A DNA stretch of 54,560 nucleotides from contig CAJBYR010000108.1 in NCBI GenBank assembly GCA_903959855.1, positions 1 to 54,560 on the forward strand, in the 5' to 3' direction. Within the stretch, counting starts at the first letter, position 1. Each line of letters begins with the position of its first letter. The translations under genes and the position numbers were made by a program. The stretch comes from an uncultured beta proteobacterium (GTDB taxonomy: Bacteria; Pseudomonadota; Gammaproteobacteria; Burkholderiales; Rhodocyclaceae). This document shows positions 1-5,578 of this stretch, in pieces. The notes beneath the pieces are model-generated. The model ran no database searches. It saw only the letters and a program-made list of their open reading frames with translations, and had not been told where the DNA came from.

Positions 1-1
1 C

Positions 2-274
2 TCACCGCGTGAGCGTTCGCGCGATCCGGTCAACGCCACCGAGTACCAGTGTGCCGCCGGCAAGCGCTTCCATCTGCGCATGATCGACGGCGGCGCCGCG
101 GCCTGGCTGATCCTGCCCGAGCGTGAAGTGCGGCTGGAGGGTATCGGCAGCGGCGGAACACGGTATGGCAAGGGTGGTCTGGTGCTCGAACTGGGTGCCG
201 ACAAGGCCTCGCTCGCCGACGGCGCGGCAACCACCTACGCCGACTGCAAGCCGACCGTCGCGGCTGCGCGCTAA
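2..274 (+). CDS. MliC-like lysozyme inhibitor domain, 3' end only
   Basis: The 5' end lies outside the window; 90 codons are readable, open from the left edge. The protein has the compact pattern of the MliC/PliC family of periplasmic or outer-membrane C-type lysozyme inhibitors. There is a Tyr-x-Cys start of the domain (EYQCAAGKRF), a conserved Gly-Gly-x-x-Tyr turn (GSGGTRYGKGG), a hydrophobic strand, and a second Cys six residues before the alanine-rich end (YADCKPTV). The two Cys residues would form the family disulfide. The signal peptide or lipobox expected upstream cannot be seen. The next gene is convergent. Assignment rests on motif pattern only. Confidence 0.65.
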   Translation, partial: SPRERSRDPVNATEYQCAAGKRFHLRMIDGGAAAWLILPEREVRLEGIGSGGTRYGKGGLVLELGADKASLADGAATTYADCKPTVAAAR

Positions 275-284
275 GGCCTGAAGG

Positions 285-437
285 CTACAGGCAGGCCTGT
301 TCCAGGGCCTTCTCGCACTTCGCACAGAAGCCGTCGTCGCCCACCGGGCCCGGCGTGCCGCAGCGGCGGCAGACGGTCGGGGCAGGCGGCGGATTCTGCG
401 GCTCGGCGGGCAGCGGTGCTGGCTTGGCTTTGCTCAT
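285..437 (-). CDS. small zinc-ribbon protein
   Basis: A 50-residue protein. The first half is a Pro/Ala-rich linker and the second half carries two Cys pairs (CRRCG near residue 23 and CAKC near residue 38), the arrangement of a treble-clef or rubredoxin-like zinc ribbon. The start chosen is the ATG at 437. A longer reading to 641 adds a Cys/Arg-rich stretch that looks like noncoding frame and overlaps the thioesterase gene. It lies downstream of and on the same strand as the thioesterase, 67 bases away, so cotranscription is possible. The specific role is unknown. Confidence 0.6.
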   Translation of the reverse strand: MSKAKPAPLPAEPQNPPPAPTVCRRCGTPGPVGDDGFCAKCEKALEQACL

Positions 438-504
438 GTGCTTGATCCTGAAAGTTGGTCCAGTGTAAGGCCGGCCACCGCGTCCAGTCGGGTGCGGGCC
501 GGCA

Positions 505-975
505 TCAGCGGTGCAGGCGCTCGAGGCAGGCGCGAATGCCGGCCGGCATGGCCATCGGCCGCTCGTTCTCGCGGGCGACGAAAACGTGCACAAAGCTACC
601 GACTGCCGCGGGCCGTTCATCGCCCTGGCGGAACAGTGCAATCTCGTAGCGCACCGACGACTTGCCGAGCTGCAGCACGCGCATGCCGGCGTCGATGGTC
701 TCGGGAAAAGCCAGCGGCGCCAGGTAGCGGCACTGCGATTCGACGCAGTAGCCTATGGCCTCGCCGCCATGGATGTCGAGCCCGCCCTCGCGGATCAGGT
801 ACTCGTTAATGACGGTGTCGAAGTAGCTGTAATAGACGACGTTATTGACGTGGCCGTATACGTCGTTGTCCATCCAGCGGGTAGGAATCGCGAGGAAGTG
901 CGGGAATTCGGCGCGACCCGGCAAGGGCGGCGCTTCGGGTTTGGCAGTGGGGGCGGAGGAAACAGGGGTACTCAT
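505..975 (-). CDS. acyl-CoA thioesterase, 4HBT hotdog family (YbgC/FadM type)
   Basis: A 156-residue single hotdog domain of cytosolic thioesterase type. The signature is the Trp-Met-Asp-x-Asp-x-x-Gly-His-Val-Asn-Asn segment near residues 40-52 (DNDVYGHVNN), which holds the catalytic Asp of the YbgC/4-hydroxybenzoyl-CoA thioesterase family. It is followed by Tyr-Tyr-x-Tyr-Phe-Asp and the C-terminal strand AVGSFVHVFV. Length is close to the usual 130-160 residues. The family hydrolyses acyl- or aroyl-CoA esters; substrate cannot be read from sequence. The ATG at 975 is preferred over 1017 because the extra residues are basic and not part of the fold. Confidence 0.85.
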   Translation of the reverse strand: MSTPVSSAPTAKPEAPPLPGRAEFPHFLAIPTRWMDNDVYGHVNNVVYYSYFDTVINEYLIREGGLDIHGGEAIGYCVESQCRYLAPLAFPETIDAGMRVLQLGKSSVRYEIALFRQGDERPAAVGSFVHVFVARENERPMAMPAGIRACLERLHR

Positions 976-1040
976 CGTGCGCTTCCGGTTTGGCGAAGCG
1001 CGCGATGATAGCAACAAGCGTCAGCTCGGGGCGGCGGCGC

Positions 1041-1283
1041 TCACTGCTGGTGGAGGTACATCGCGGCCATGAAGGCATCTGCATCGACGTCCCGGGAGGG
1101 CGTCGCGCGATGCTGGACTTCCTGCAGCCCGAGTTGCAGCTCGGGGCTGGATGGCGTCCATTCGGCGTTGAGGACTTCATCCTCGAACTTGCCGAACTCA
1201 TCCTCGATGATTTTGCCTGTGGTCATATCCATCACCATCATCCGCGAGGAATACCGTCCCCGCTTTTCGCTCGTATCAAACAT
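1041..1283 (-). CDS. conserved small hypothetical protein
   Basis: An 80-residue soluble, acidic protein with no signal peptide or membrane segment. I do not recognise the family. Coding support comes from a strong ribosome binding site (AAGGAGA about 8 bases before the ATG, read on the minus strand) and normal high-GC codon use. A hydrophilic N-terminus (MFDTSEKRGRYSSRM) is followed by a Glu/Asp-rich middle and a Met/Ala-rich tail. An AT-rich stretch upstream (about 1284-1400) with a 7-base inverted repeat AGTTGAA/TTCAACT (1342-1368) may hold its promoter or operator. Confidence 0.6.
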   Translation of the reverse strand: MFDTSEKRGRYSSRMMVMDMTTGKIIEDEFGKFEDEVLNAEWTPSSPELQLGLQEVQHRATPSRDVDADAFMAAMYLHQQ

Positions 1284-1415
1284 TTCGGTCTCCTTAACCG
1301 GAACCGTGTCCTTGAAGCATATAACGGCCCATTGCCATAAAAGTTGAATGAAACCTTAAATTTCAACTATCTGTTGTTTCGCCACCACGTTTTGGGCCGT
1401 GGCGTGTGACAAATG

Positions 1416-2669
1416 TCACGCGGGGCGCGGCGGATTCCAGGGCGCGACGCGCAGCAACAGCACCATGCCCGGCACGGCCAGCGCCGCGCAAAGCATGAAG
1501 AAGTTGAACCAGCCGAGTTGTTCGATGAGATAACCGGTAGTGGCGTTGATGAAGGTGCGCGGCACGGCGGCCAGGCTGGTAAACAGCGCGAACTGCGTCG
1601 CGGTGTAAAGCGGGTGCGTGGCGCGGGCGATGAAGGCGACGAAGGCCGCTGTACCGAGGCCCACGCCCAGCGCCTCGAAACCGATCACCAGTGCCAGTTG
1701 TGCGAGTTCCGCCGCGCCGACCACCTCGTGGCGACCGATCCATGCCAGCCAGGCAAAGCCGAAGATCGACACCAGCTGAACCACGCCGAACAGCCACAGC
1801 GCGCGGTTGATGCCCAGCTTCACCATCCACAGCCCGCCGACCAGACCACCGAACACCGCCGGCCACAAGCCCGCATTCTTGGCCACGATGCCGATCTCGG
1901 ATTTGGCGAACCCCATATCCAGATAGAAGGGCGTGGCCAGCGCGGTGCACATCGAATCGCCCAGCTTGTAGAGGAAGATGAAGCCGAGGATCAGCAGCGC
2001 CTCACGCAAGCCGGCGCGGTTGATGAACTCGTGGAAGGGCTCGACCACGGCGTCGCGCAGCGTCTTGGGCGCGTTGCCGGCCACTGCCGGCTCGCGCGCG
2101 AACACGGCCAGCAGCATGCCCGGCAGCATGAACAGCGCGGTGATGACGAACACCTGCAACCAGGGCAGGCGGTCAGCCAGGATCAGCGACAGCGAGCCGG
2201 GCACCAGGCCGGCGATGCGATAGGCATTGACATGCACCGAGTTGCCCAGGCCCAGTTCCGTTTCGGACAAAATCTCGCGGCGATAGGCGTCGAGTGCAAT
2301 GTCCTGCGTCGCCGAGAGCAGCGCCACCGCCGTCGTCAGCCATAGGATGGGAACGATCTCGGCTCCCGGCGCAAACAGGCCGAGCGACGCAATCGAGATC
2401 AGCAGGCCGACTTGCGTGATCAGCATCCAGCCCCGCCGCCGGCCCAGGGGCGGTGCATAGCGGTCGAGCAGCGGCGACCAGAGAAACTTCCAGGTGTAGG
2501 GAAACTGGATCAGCGCGAACAGCCCGATGGTCTTGAGATCGACACCTTCCGAACGCAGCCAGGCCGGCACCAGGTTCAGCAGCAGGTAAAGCGGCAACCC
2601 CGACGAGAAACCGGTGAACACGCAGATCAGCATGCGCCGGGTAAACAGTGCGGCAAGCCAGGGGGGCAT
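1416..2669 (-). CDS. ampG: AmpG-type muropeptide MFS transporter
   Basis: A 417-residue inner-membrane protein with about 12 hydrophobic segments. AmpG imports GlcNAc-anhydroMurNAc-peptides released from the wall during peptidoglycan recycling. The N-terminal block is typical of AmpG: a FTGFSSGLPLYLL-like first helix, then IQFPYTWKFLWSPLLDRYAPP with the conserved Trp/Pro/Leu-Asp-Arg, then GRRRGWM. A further conserved block, LLSATQDIALDAYRREIL, holds the ATQDIA-DAYR element. Length is somewhat short of E. coli AmpG (491), as expected for versions lacking the two extra C-terminal helices. The hairpin GTGACaaatGTCAC at its stop could be a weak terminator. Confidence 0.9.
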   Translation of the reverse strand: MPPWLAALFTRRMLICVFTGFSSGLPLYLLLNLVPAWLRSEGVDLKTIGLFALIQFPYTWKFLWSPLLDRYAPPLGRRRGWMLITQVGLLISIASLGLFAPGAEIVPILWLTTAVALLSATQDIALDAYRREILSETELGLGNSVHVNAYRIAGLVPGSLSLILADRLPWLQVFVITALFMLPGMLLAVFAREPAVAGNAPKTLRDAVVEPFHEFINRAGLREALLILGFIFLYKLGDSMCTALATPFYLDMGFAKSEIGIVAKNAGLWPAVFGGLVGGLWMVKLGINRALWLFGVVQLVSIFGFAWLAWIGRHEVVGAAELAQLALVIGFEALGVGLGTAAFVAFIARATHPLYTATQFALFTSLAAVPRTFINATTGYLIEQLGWFNFFMLCAALAVPGMVLLLRVAPWNPPRPA

Positions 2670-2720
2670 CGGCTATCGGGTCGCGGTCGGGTTCGGCACT
2701 CTGAATGCGGGGCGCGGCGG

Positions 2721-2942
2721 CTACTTGGCAGGCCAGGCGATCTGCACCTGGCGATGCTGGGTAACGCAATCGCGCAGGTAGAGATTGATCAAAGTCTGGT
2801 AGGGCACCCCGGCCTCAAGCGCCATGCCCTTGAAATAGGTGACCACATCCTCGGACAGGCGCATGGTGACCGGCTTCTTGAGCTTGGAGGCGTAAGGGTT
2901 CCGGCGCGACTTCATGCGGGACAGGTCGTATTCGTTTCTCAT
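2721..2942 (-). CDS. brnA: BrnA-type antitoxin (copy 1)
   Basis: A 73-residue ribbon-helix-helix antitoxin that follows brnT with a 4-base ATGA overlap, the usual toxin-first order of BrnT/BrnA modules. The C-terminal part carries the BrnA pattern: KKPVTMRLSEDVVTYFKGMA, where the RHH strand (PVTMRL) precedes a helix, then GVPYQTLINLYLRDC. BrnA proteins bind and neutralise BrnT and repress their own promoter as dimers. The N-terminal part is basic and probably contacts the toxin. It ends 51 bases before the ampG start, on the same strand. Confidence 0.82.
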   Translation of the reverse strand: MRNEYDLSRMKSRRNPYASKLKKPVTMRLSEDVVTYFKGMALEAGVPYQTLINLYLRDCVTQHRQVQIAWPAK

Positions 2943-3226
2943 GGCTTCTCGCTTCCATAGAAAGCGCTTTCGCGCGGGGTGGCCTTGCGCGCAGAAACTA
3001 TTCGAATGATGCCTCCCGCTTCGCGTTCGCAGTGGCAGACCAGCAACAGCCGGGCGCCTGTGCTCATGCCCAGCAGAAGGAATCGTTCTTCGCCGGCCGA
3101 GAGTTCCTCGTCGAAGAACTGGATGGCAAATTCATCGTAGAAAACCGATTGGGCTTCCTCGAAAGCGACTCGGTGTTTGCGGACATTTGCCCTGGCCTTG
3201 GCGGCATCCCACTCAAAACTAATCAT
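2939..3226 (-). CDS. brnT: BrnT-type ribonuclease toxin (copy 1)
   Basis: A 95-residue BrnT toxin of the RelE-like fold, a ribosome-independent ribonuclease in characterised members. Family marks visible: N-terminal FEWDAAKARANVRKHRVAFEEA (the F-x-W-D-x-x-K-x-x-x-N-x-x-K-H segment), a phenylalanine/aspartate-rich middle, RFLLLGMS, and the C-terminal IRIVSARKATPRESAFY block with basic catalytic candidates. It has its own promoter directly upstream with the -10 box six bases before the ATG (see 3233-3260) and no evident ribosome binding site. It lies just downstream of the integrase remnant, whose stop codon overlaps its -35 box. Confidence 0.85.
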   Translation of the reverse strand: MISFEWDAAKARANVRKHRVAFEEAQSVFYDEFAIQFFDEELSAGEERFLLLGMSTGARLLLVCHCEREAGGIIRIVSARKATPRESAFYGSEKP

Positions 3227-3232
3227 ACGTAC

Positions 3233-3260
3233 AGTGTATTTAACACGCCGGGTTTGTCAA
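3233..3260 (-). promoter_or_regulatory. near-leaderless sigma-70 promoter of brnT copy 1
   Basis: Read on the minus strand: a perfect -35 TTGACA (3255-3260), a 16-base spacer, and a -10 TACACT (3233-3238). The -10 ends six bases before the ATG of brnT at 3226. Transcription would start within about a base or two of the A of the ATG, so the mRNA should have little or no leader. The -35 box overlaps the last codons of the integrase remnant. Confidence 0.6.
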
Positions 3261-3526
3261 GGCGCCAGGCCCATCCTGTCGATGGGGCTGACCACTCCTC
3301 GCCCACCTCGATTGAGGACATGGGTGTAGATCATGGTGGTCCTGACGTCGGCATGGCCGAGCAGTTCCTGAACCGTGCGGATGTCGTAGCCGCCCTCCAG
3401 CAGATGGGTGGCGAACGAGTGGCGCAAGGTATGGGGCGACACCGGTTTGTCGATGCCGGCCGCGCGCGCGGCGGTGCGGATCGCGCGCTGTACGGTCTGG
3501 TCCTGCACATGGTGGCGGCGCAACCT
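3257..3526 (-). pseudogene. intI: integron integrase (IntI) C-terminal remnant
   Basis: About 88 codons of the C-terminal quarter of an integron-type tyrosine recombinase. The box II signature is intact: [19 protein letters not shown] (His-x-x-Arg), [10 protein letters not shown], and [13 protein letters not shown] with the nucleophilic Tyr. The tail [16 protein letters not shown] is characteristic of IntI and not of XerC/D. Everything upstream is missing: the N-terminal core-binding domain, the box I Arg and the IntI-specific insertion. The reading frame meets a stop at 3527-3529. It cannot encode an active recombinase. It lies opposite to the plus-strand cassettes, the standard integron layout. 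Confidence 0.85.
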
Positions 3527-3534
3527 TCACTCGT

Positions 3535-3563
3535 TTGACAAGCGCAATTATTGTAGCTACAGT
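3535..3563 (+). promoter_or_regulatory. leaderless promoter and palindrome for brnT copy 2
   Basis: Perfect -35 TTGACA at 3535-3540, a 17-base spacer, and -10 TACAGT at 3558-3563. The ATG of brnT copy 2 begins at 3569, only five bases after the -10, so a leaderless transcript is expected. A perfect 10-base palindrome TGTAGCTACA (3552-3561) overlaps the -10 and is a good candidate for BrnA autoregulation. The -35 box partly overlaps a core-like sequence GTTTGAC (3533-3539). Confidence 0.6.
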
Positions 3564-3568
3564 AATAC

Positions 3569-3838
3569 ATGCGTATCGAATTCGATCCAGCCAAGGATGA
3601 CGCAAACCAAGCGAAACACGGCGTGTCCTTGCTGATGGCGGTCGAACTCGATTGGGAAGCCGCGCTGGTGTGGGTTGATGAACGGTTTGAGTACCACGAG
3701 ATGCGAATGATCGCGCTCGCGCCAAATACCGAAATCCTGTATTACGTGGCCTTTGTAGATCGTGGCAAAGTGCGAAGGATCATCAGCCTTCGCCGCGCCA
3801 ATCGTCGTGAGGTAAAGCACTATGCCGAAGGTCTCTAA
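3569..3838 (+). CDS. brnT: BrnT-type ribonuclease toxin (copy 2, cassette-borne)
   Basis: An 89-residue BrnT family toxin. Family marks are the start MRIEFDPAKDDANQAKHGVS, the Trp/Glu/Ala-rich segment AVELDWEAALVWVDERFEY, and the C-terminal VRRIISLRRANRREVKHY with clustered Arg/Lys/His. It is only distantly similar to copy 1, so the two are not a recent duplication. No ribosome binding site precedes the ATG, and the promoter is nearly abutting. It is the first gene of the plus-strand cassette series, followed by its antitoxin with a 17-base overlap. Confidence 0.85.
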   Translation: MRIEFDPAKDDANQAKHGVSLLMAVELDWEAALVWVDERFEYHEMRMIALAPNTEILYYVAFVDRGKVRRIISLRRANRREVKHYAEGL

Positions 3839-4121
3839 ACGACCTGCCGTTCGCATGCCGACCGCGGCCGAAGACAAGGTCATTACCGCGGCGGCCAAGA
3901 GCGATCCCGATGCACAGCCGCTCACACCTGCTCAGCTTAAGGCAATGGTCCCCTTGCGGTCGTTGCGCGGGCGGCCGAAGTCCGAAAACAAGAAGCTGCT
4001 GGTATCGGTGCGCTACAGCCCCGAGGTCGTTGCCTACTTCAAGTCAACGGGCGAAGGCTGGCAATCGCGCATGGATGGTGTGCTGCGTCAGTATGTATCG
4101 CGCCATTCCCGTAGCGCATAG
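3822..4121 (+). CDS. brnA: BrnA-type antitoxin (copy 2, cassette-borne)
   Basis: A 99-residue antitoxin that starts inside the brnT reading frame (17-base overlap, ATG at 3822), so it is translationally coupled. The C-terminal half has the BrnA ribbon-helix-helix form: GRPKSENKKLLVSVRYSPEV with the strand LLVSVRY, then VVAYFKSTGEGWQSRMDGVL with the conserved Gly-x-Gly-Trp-Gln-x-x-x-Asp. The N-terminal 50 residues are Ala/Pro-rich, with PLTPAQLKAM matching the toxin-binding region of BrnA. An attC-like site begins 8 bases after its stop, making brnT-brnA a two-gene cassette. Confidence 0.85.
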   Translation: MPKVSKRPAVRMPTAAEDKVITAAAKSDPDAQPLTPAQLKAMVPLRSLRGRPKSENKKLLVSVRYSPEVVAYFKSTGEGWQSRMDGVLRQYVSRHSRSA

Positions 4122-4128
4122 GTATGTG

Positions 4129-4198
4129 GCCGAACCCGTCGCTCCAGAGGACGCTGCGCGATAAAGCCGCACAGCGCCTCTGAACTTGGACGTTAGAC
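4129..4198 (+). other. attC recombination site 1 (attC-like)
   Basis: A 70-base attC-like element directly after the brnA stop. The right core GTTAGAC (4192-4198) fits GTTRRRY exactly. The left core GCCGAAC (4129-4135) fits RYYYAAC with one mismatch. Inside are imperfect inverted arms CAGAGGaCGCTG (4145-4156) and CAGCGCCTCTG (4172-4182), 11 pairs plus one unpaired A on the left arm. An extrahelical base of this kind sets strand choice in integron attC sites. The spacing and length are typical for a cassette boundary. Confidence 0.72.
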
Positions 4199-4220
4199 GT
4201 TTACTTTAGGCACTATCGCC

Positions 4221-4757
4221 ATGACCCCCGAAGAAGCAATGAAGCTCGCCTACACACTTGCTGAATCTGCCCGCACGGAGGAGCAAGCGCAGATTGCTGC
4301 GTCCGAAGCAGCAATGTCGTTTCTGATTCGGGAACCCGAAGCTACTGATCTGCCAACACCGATGTTTCCACACGAGCGCGAACTCAGTGAAGCACTTCGC
4401 GCTATTTCGCTCTTGGCATCAGGGAGAAATCCATTTTCTGACGAACCCCTTGACCGACTACGCCAGGAACAGCAGAAAGAACTTCTCCGTTCATTGAGCA
4501 TAGTTGTTTGCACGCTTGTTGGAACACCGACACCTTTAGCTGTTAAGCAAACTTCAATCGAATTCGATACCCCTGAAGACGCATCAGAATCTTCAAGCGA
4601 TCGACCTTTGGAGCAATATCTTGATCGCTTGGAGCGACAGGCAATACTCAAAGCGTTAGCTGAAGCCAGAAATAATCAAGCAGAGGCAGCCAGATTGCTT
4701 GGGATTACCTACCGCAGTTATCGGTATCGTGTCGACAGACTAAAAATCGATGTGTAA
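4221..4757 (+). CDS. orphan protein with C-terminal Fis/NtrC-type HTH (gene cassette)
   Basis: 178 residues. The last 45 or so (LEQYLDRLERQAILKALAEA, then NNQAEAARLLGIT, then YRSYRYRVDRLKI) form a Fis-family helix-turn-helix of the kind at the C-terminus of NtrC-type activators. There is no AAA+ ATPase (no Walker A, no GAFTGA) and no receiver domain. The N-terminal 130 residues, mostly helical and Glu/Ala/Ser-rich (TPEEAMKLAYTLAESARTEE), match nothing I recognise. GC is clearly below the flanking genes. It is flanked by attC-like sites on both sides, so it is a single-gene cassette. A sequence GGCACTATCGCC lies just upstream of the ATG, and there is no good ribosome binding site. Likely DNA-binding; target unknown. 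Confidence 0.72.
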   Translation: MTPEEAMKLAYTLAESARTEEQAQIAASEAAMSFLIREPEATDLPTPMFPHERELSEALRAISLLASGRNPFSDEPLDRLRQEQQKELLRSLSIVVCTLVGTPTPLAVKQTSIEFDTPEDASESSSDRPLEQYLDRLERQAILKALAEARNNQAEAARLLGITYRSYRYRVDRLKIDV

Positions 4758-4781
4758 CCAATGCATCTGCAACCATCCATG

Positions 4782-4868
4782 GCCTAACCCGGCGGTCGAC
4801 CTCGCTCCCGTCGGTCGCTGGTCGCTGCGCAATATAGCCGCGCAGCGCCGGTCAGCTCCACGTTCGGT
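4782..4868 (+). other. attC recombination site 2 (attC-like)
   Basis: An 87-base attC-like element starting 24 bases after the Fis-HTH gene. The left core GCCTAAC (4782-4788) fits RYYYAAC exactly. The right core GTTCGGT (4862-4868) has one mismatch to GTTRRRY. The inner arms GGtCGCTGCGC (4820-4830) and GCGCAGCGCC (4840-4849) pair with one unpaired T, again an extrahelical base. The loop AATATAGCC is A/T-rich, and the flanks repeat GGTCG. Similar in design to site 1 but not identical, as usual for cassettes of different origin. Confidence 0.65.
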
Positions 4869-4899
4869 CCTTTATCGTCGTGCGTAAGCGTTGGACTGA

Positions 4900-4938
4900 T
4901 TGACAACAGTCGCACATGTTGGCACTATCTCCAACATG
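4900..4938 (+). promoter_or_regulatory. tumE promoter with perfect inverted-repeat operator
   Basis: -35 TTGACA at 4900-4905, a 17-base spacer, and a weak -10 CACTAT at 4923-4928. A perfect inverted repeat CATGTTGG (4915-4922) / CCAACATG (4931-4938) with an 8-base centre encloses the -10 box, and its right arm ends with the ATG of the toxin. A protein bound here would block both transcription and start-codon access. The -10 lies seven bases before the ATG, so a leaderless message is expected. Confidence 0.62.
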
Positions 4939-5232
4939 AAAGCTGTTCAGCTTGTTAGCACTCGTATCGCCTACTCAGAGTCGGCGTTCGCGGAATTGGT
5001 ATTGTGGCGCCTCCCGAATCCACTCAAAGGGTCGGCACACGAGTTCAAGTACAGGCTAGCCTATGTCGTGCGTGGAGAATGCGCTCTCCGCTACGACAAC
5101 GAAGTCGGGAAAGGCGATCACCGGCATTTCGGCAAAAAGGAGGGCGCCTACGCTTTTACTGCGCCGGATCAGTTGATCGCCGACTTCCAGAAAGATATTG
5201 CGAGGTGGAACCATGAAAACAATAACTCTTGA
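4936..5232 (+). CDS. TumE-type toxin (DUF6516 family)
   Basis: 98 residues from the ATG at 4936. It resembles the TumE/DUF6516 toxins: a short basic N-terminus, then the strand-rich block AELVLWRLPNPLKGSAHEFKYRLAYVVRG with the L-x-x-P-x-P and K-Y-R-L-x-Y elements, followed by LRYDNEVGKGDHRHFG, where the R-Y-D-N-x-x-x-K-G-D-H-x-H motif is the family hallmark, and YAFTAPDQLIADFQKDI. The His/Asp cluster could be the active site of a nuclease-like toxin. An apparent upstream TTG start at 4900 is really the -35 box. It overlaps the antitoxin gene by 20 bases. Pair order and sizes match toxin-antitoxin modules. Confidence 0.75.
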   Translation: MKAVQLVSTRIAYSESAFAELVLWRLPNPLKGSAHEFKYRLAYVVRGECALRYDNEVGKGDHRHFGKKEGAYAFTAPDQLIADFQKDIARWNHENNNS

Positions 5233-5560
5233 TGTGCGAACCCCTGCCGATTCCATGGCTGATTTTGCCCACACCTGGAAGACAGGAAAGGCCCAGAAGA
5301 CTGCGCGTATCAGCTTTGCCACTCCCGAGTTGCTATGGAGGGTGCTAACCGAAAAGCGGTGGGAACTACTCAAGGTGCTTTGCGGGGCGGGGCCGGTGTC
5401 CATTCGCGAAGCCGCACGCCGTGCTGAACGCGACGTAAAAGCTGTGCACGGCGACGTCACTGCGCTGCTCAACGCTGGCGTGCTTAGCAAGACGGAGGAC
5501 GGCCACATTGTTTTCCCATACGAGGCTGTGAAAGTTGAGTTTCTGTTGCAGGCTGCATAG
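5213..5560 (+). CDS. TumA-type antitoxin, HVO_A0114-family winged helix
   Basis: 115 residues from the ATG at 5213, which has GAGGTGG as ribosome binding site six bases upstream inside the toxin gene. The TTG at 5198 is less likely. The middle and C-terminal part form a MarR-like winged HTH: RWELLKVLCGAGPVSIREAA (helix 2-helix 3), RDVKAVHGDVTALLNAGVLS (recognition helix), and a wing at KTEDGHIVFPYEAVKVEFLL. The N-terminal segment (TPADSMADFAHTWKTGKA) is typical of the HVO_A0114 family that accompanies TumE toxins. It probably binds the perfect inverted repeat at 4915-4938. Confidence 0.75.
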   Translation: MKTITLDVRTPADSMADFAHTWKTGKAQKTARISFATPELLWRVLTEKRWELLKVLCGAGPVSIREAARRAERDVKAVHGDVTALLNAGVLSKTEDGHIVFPYEAVKVEFLLQAA

Positions 5561-5578
5561 CGTGACTGCATTTCAGGG

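Noticed and set aside
4900-4935. TTG start adding 12 residues to the TumE-like toxin
   Set aside because: The TTG is the first half of the TTGACA -35 box; the ATG at 4936 fits the operator and the family start.
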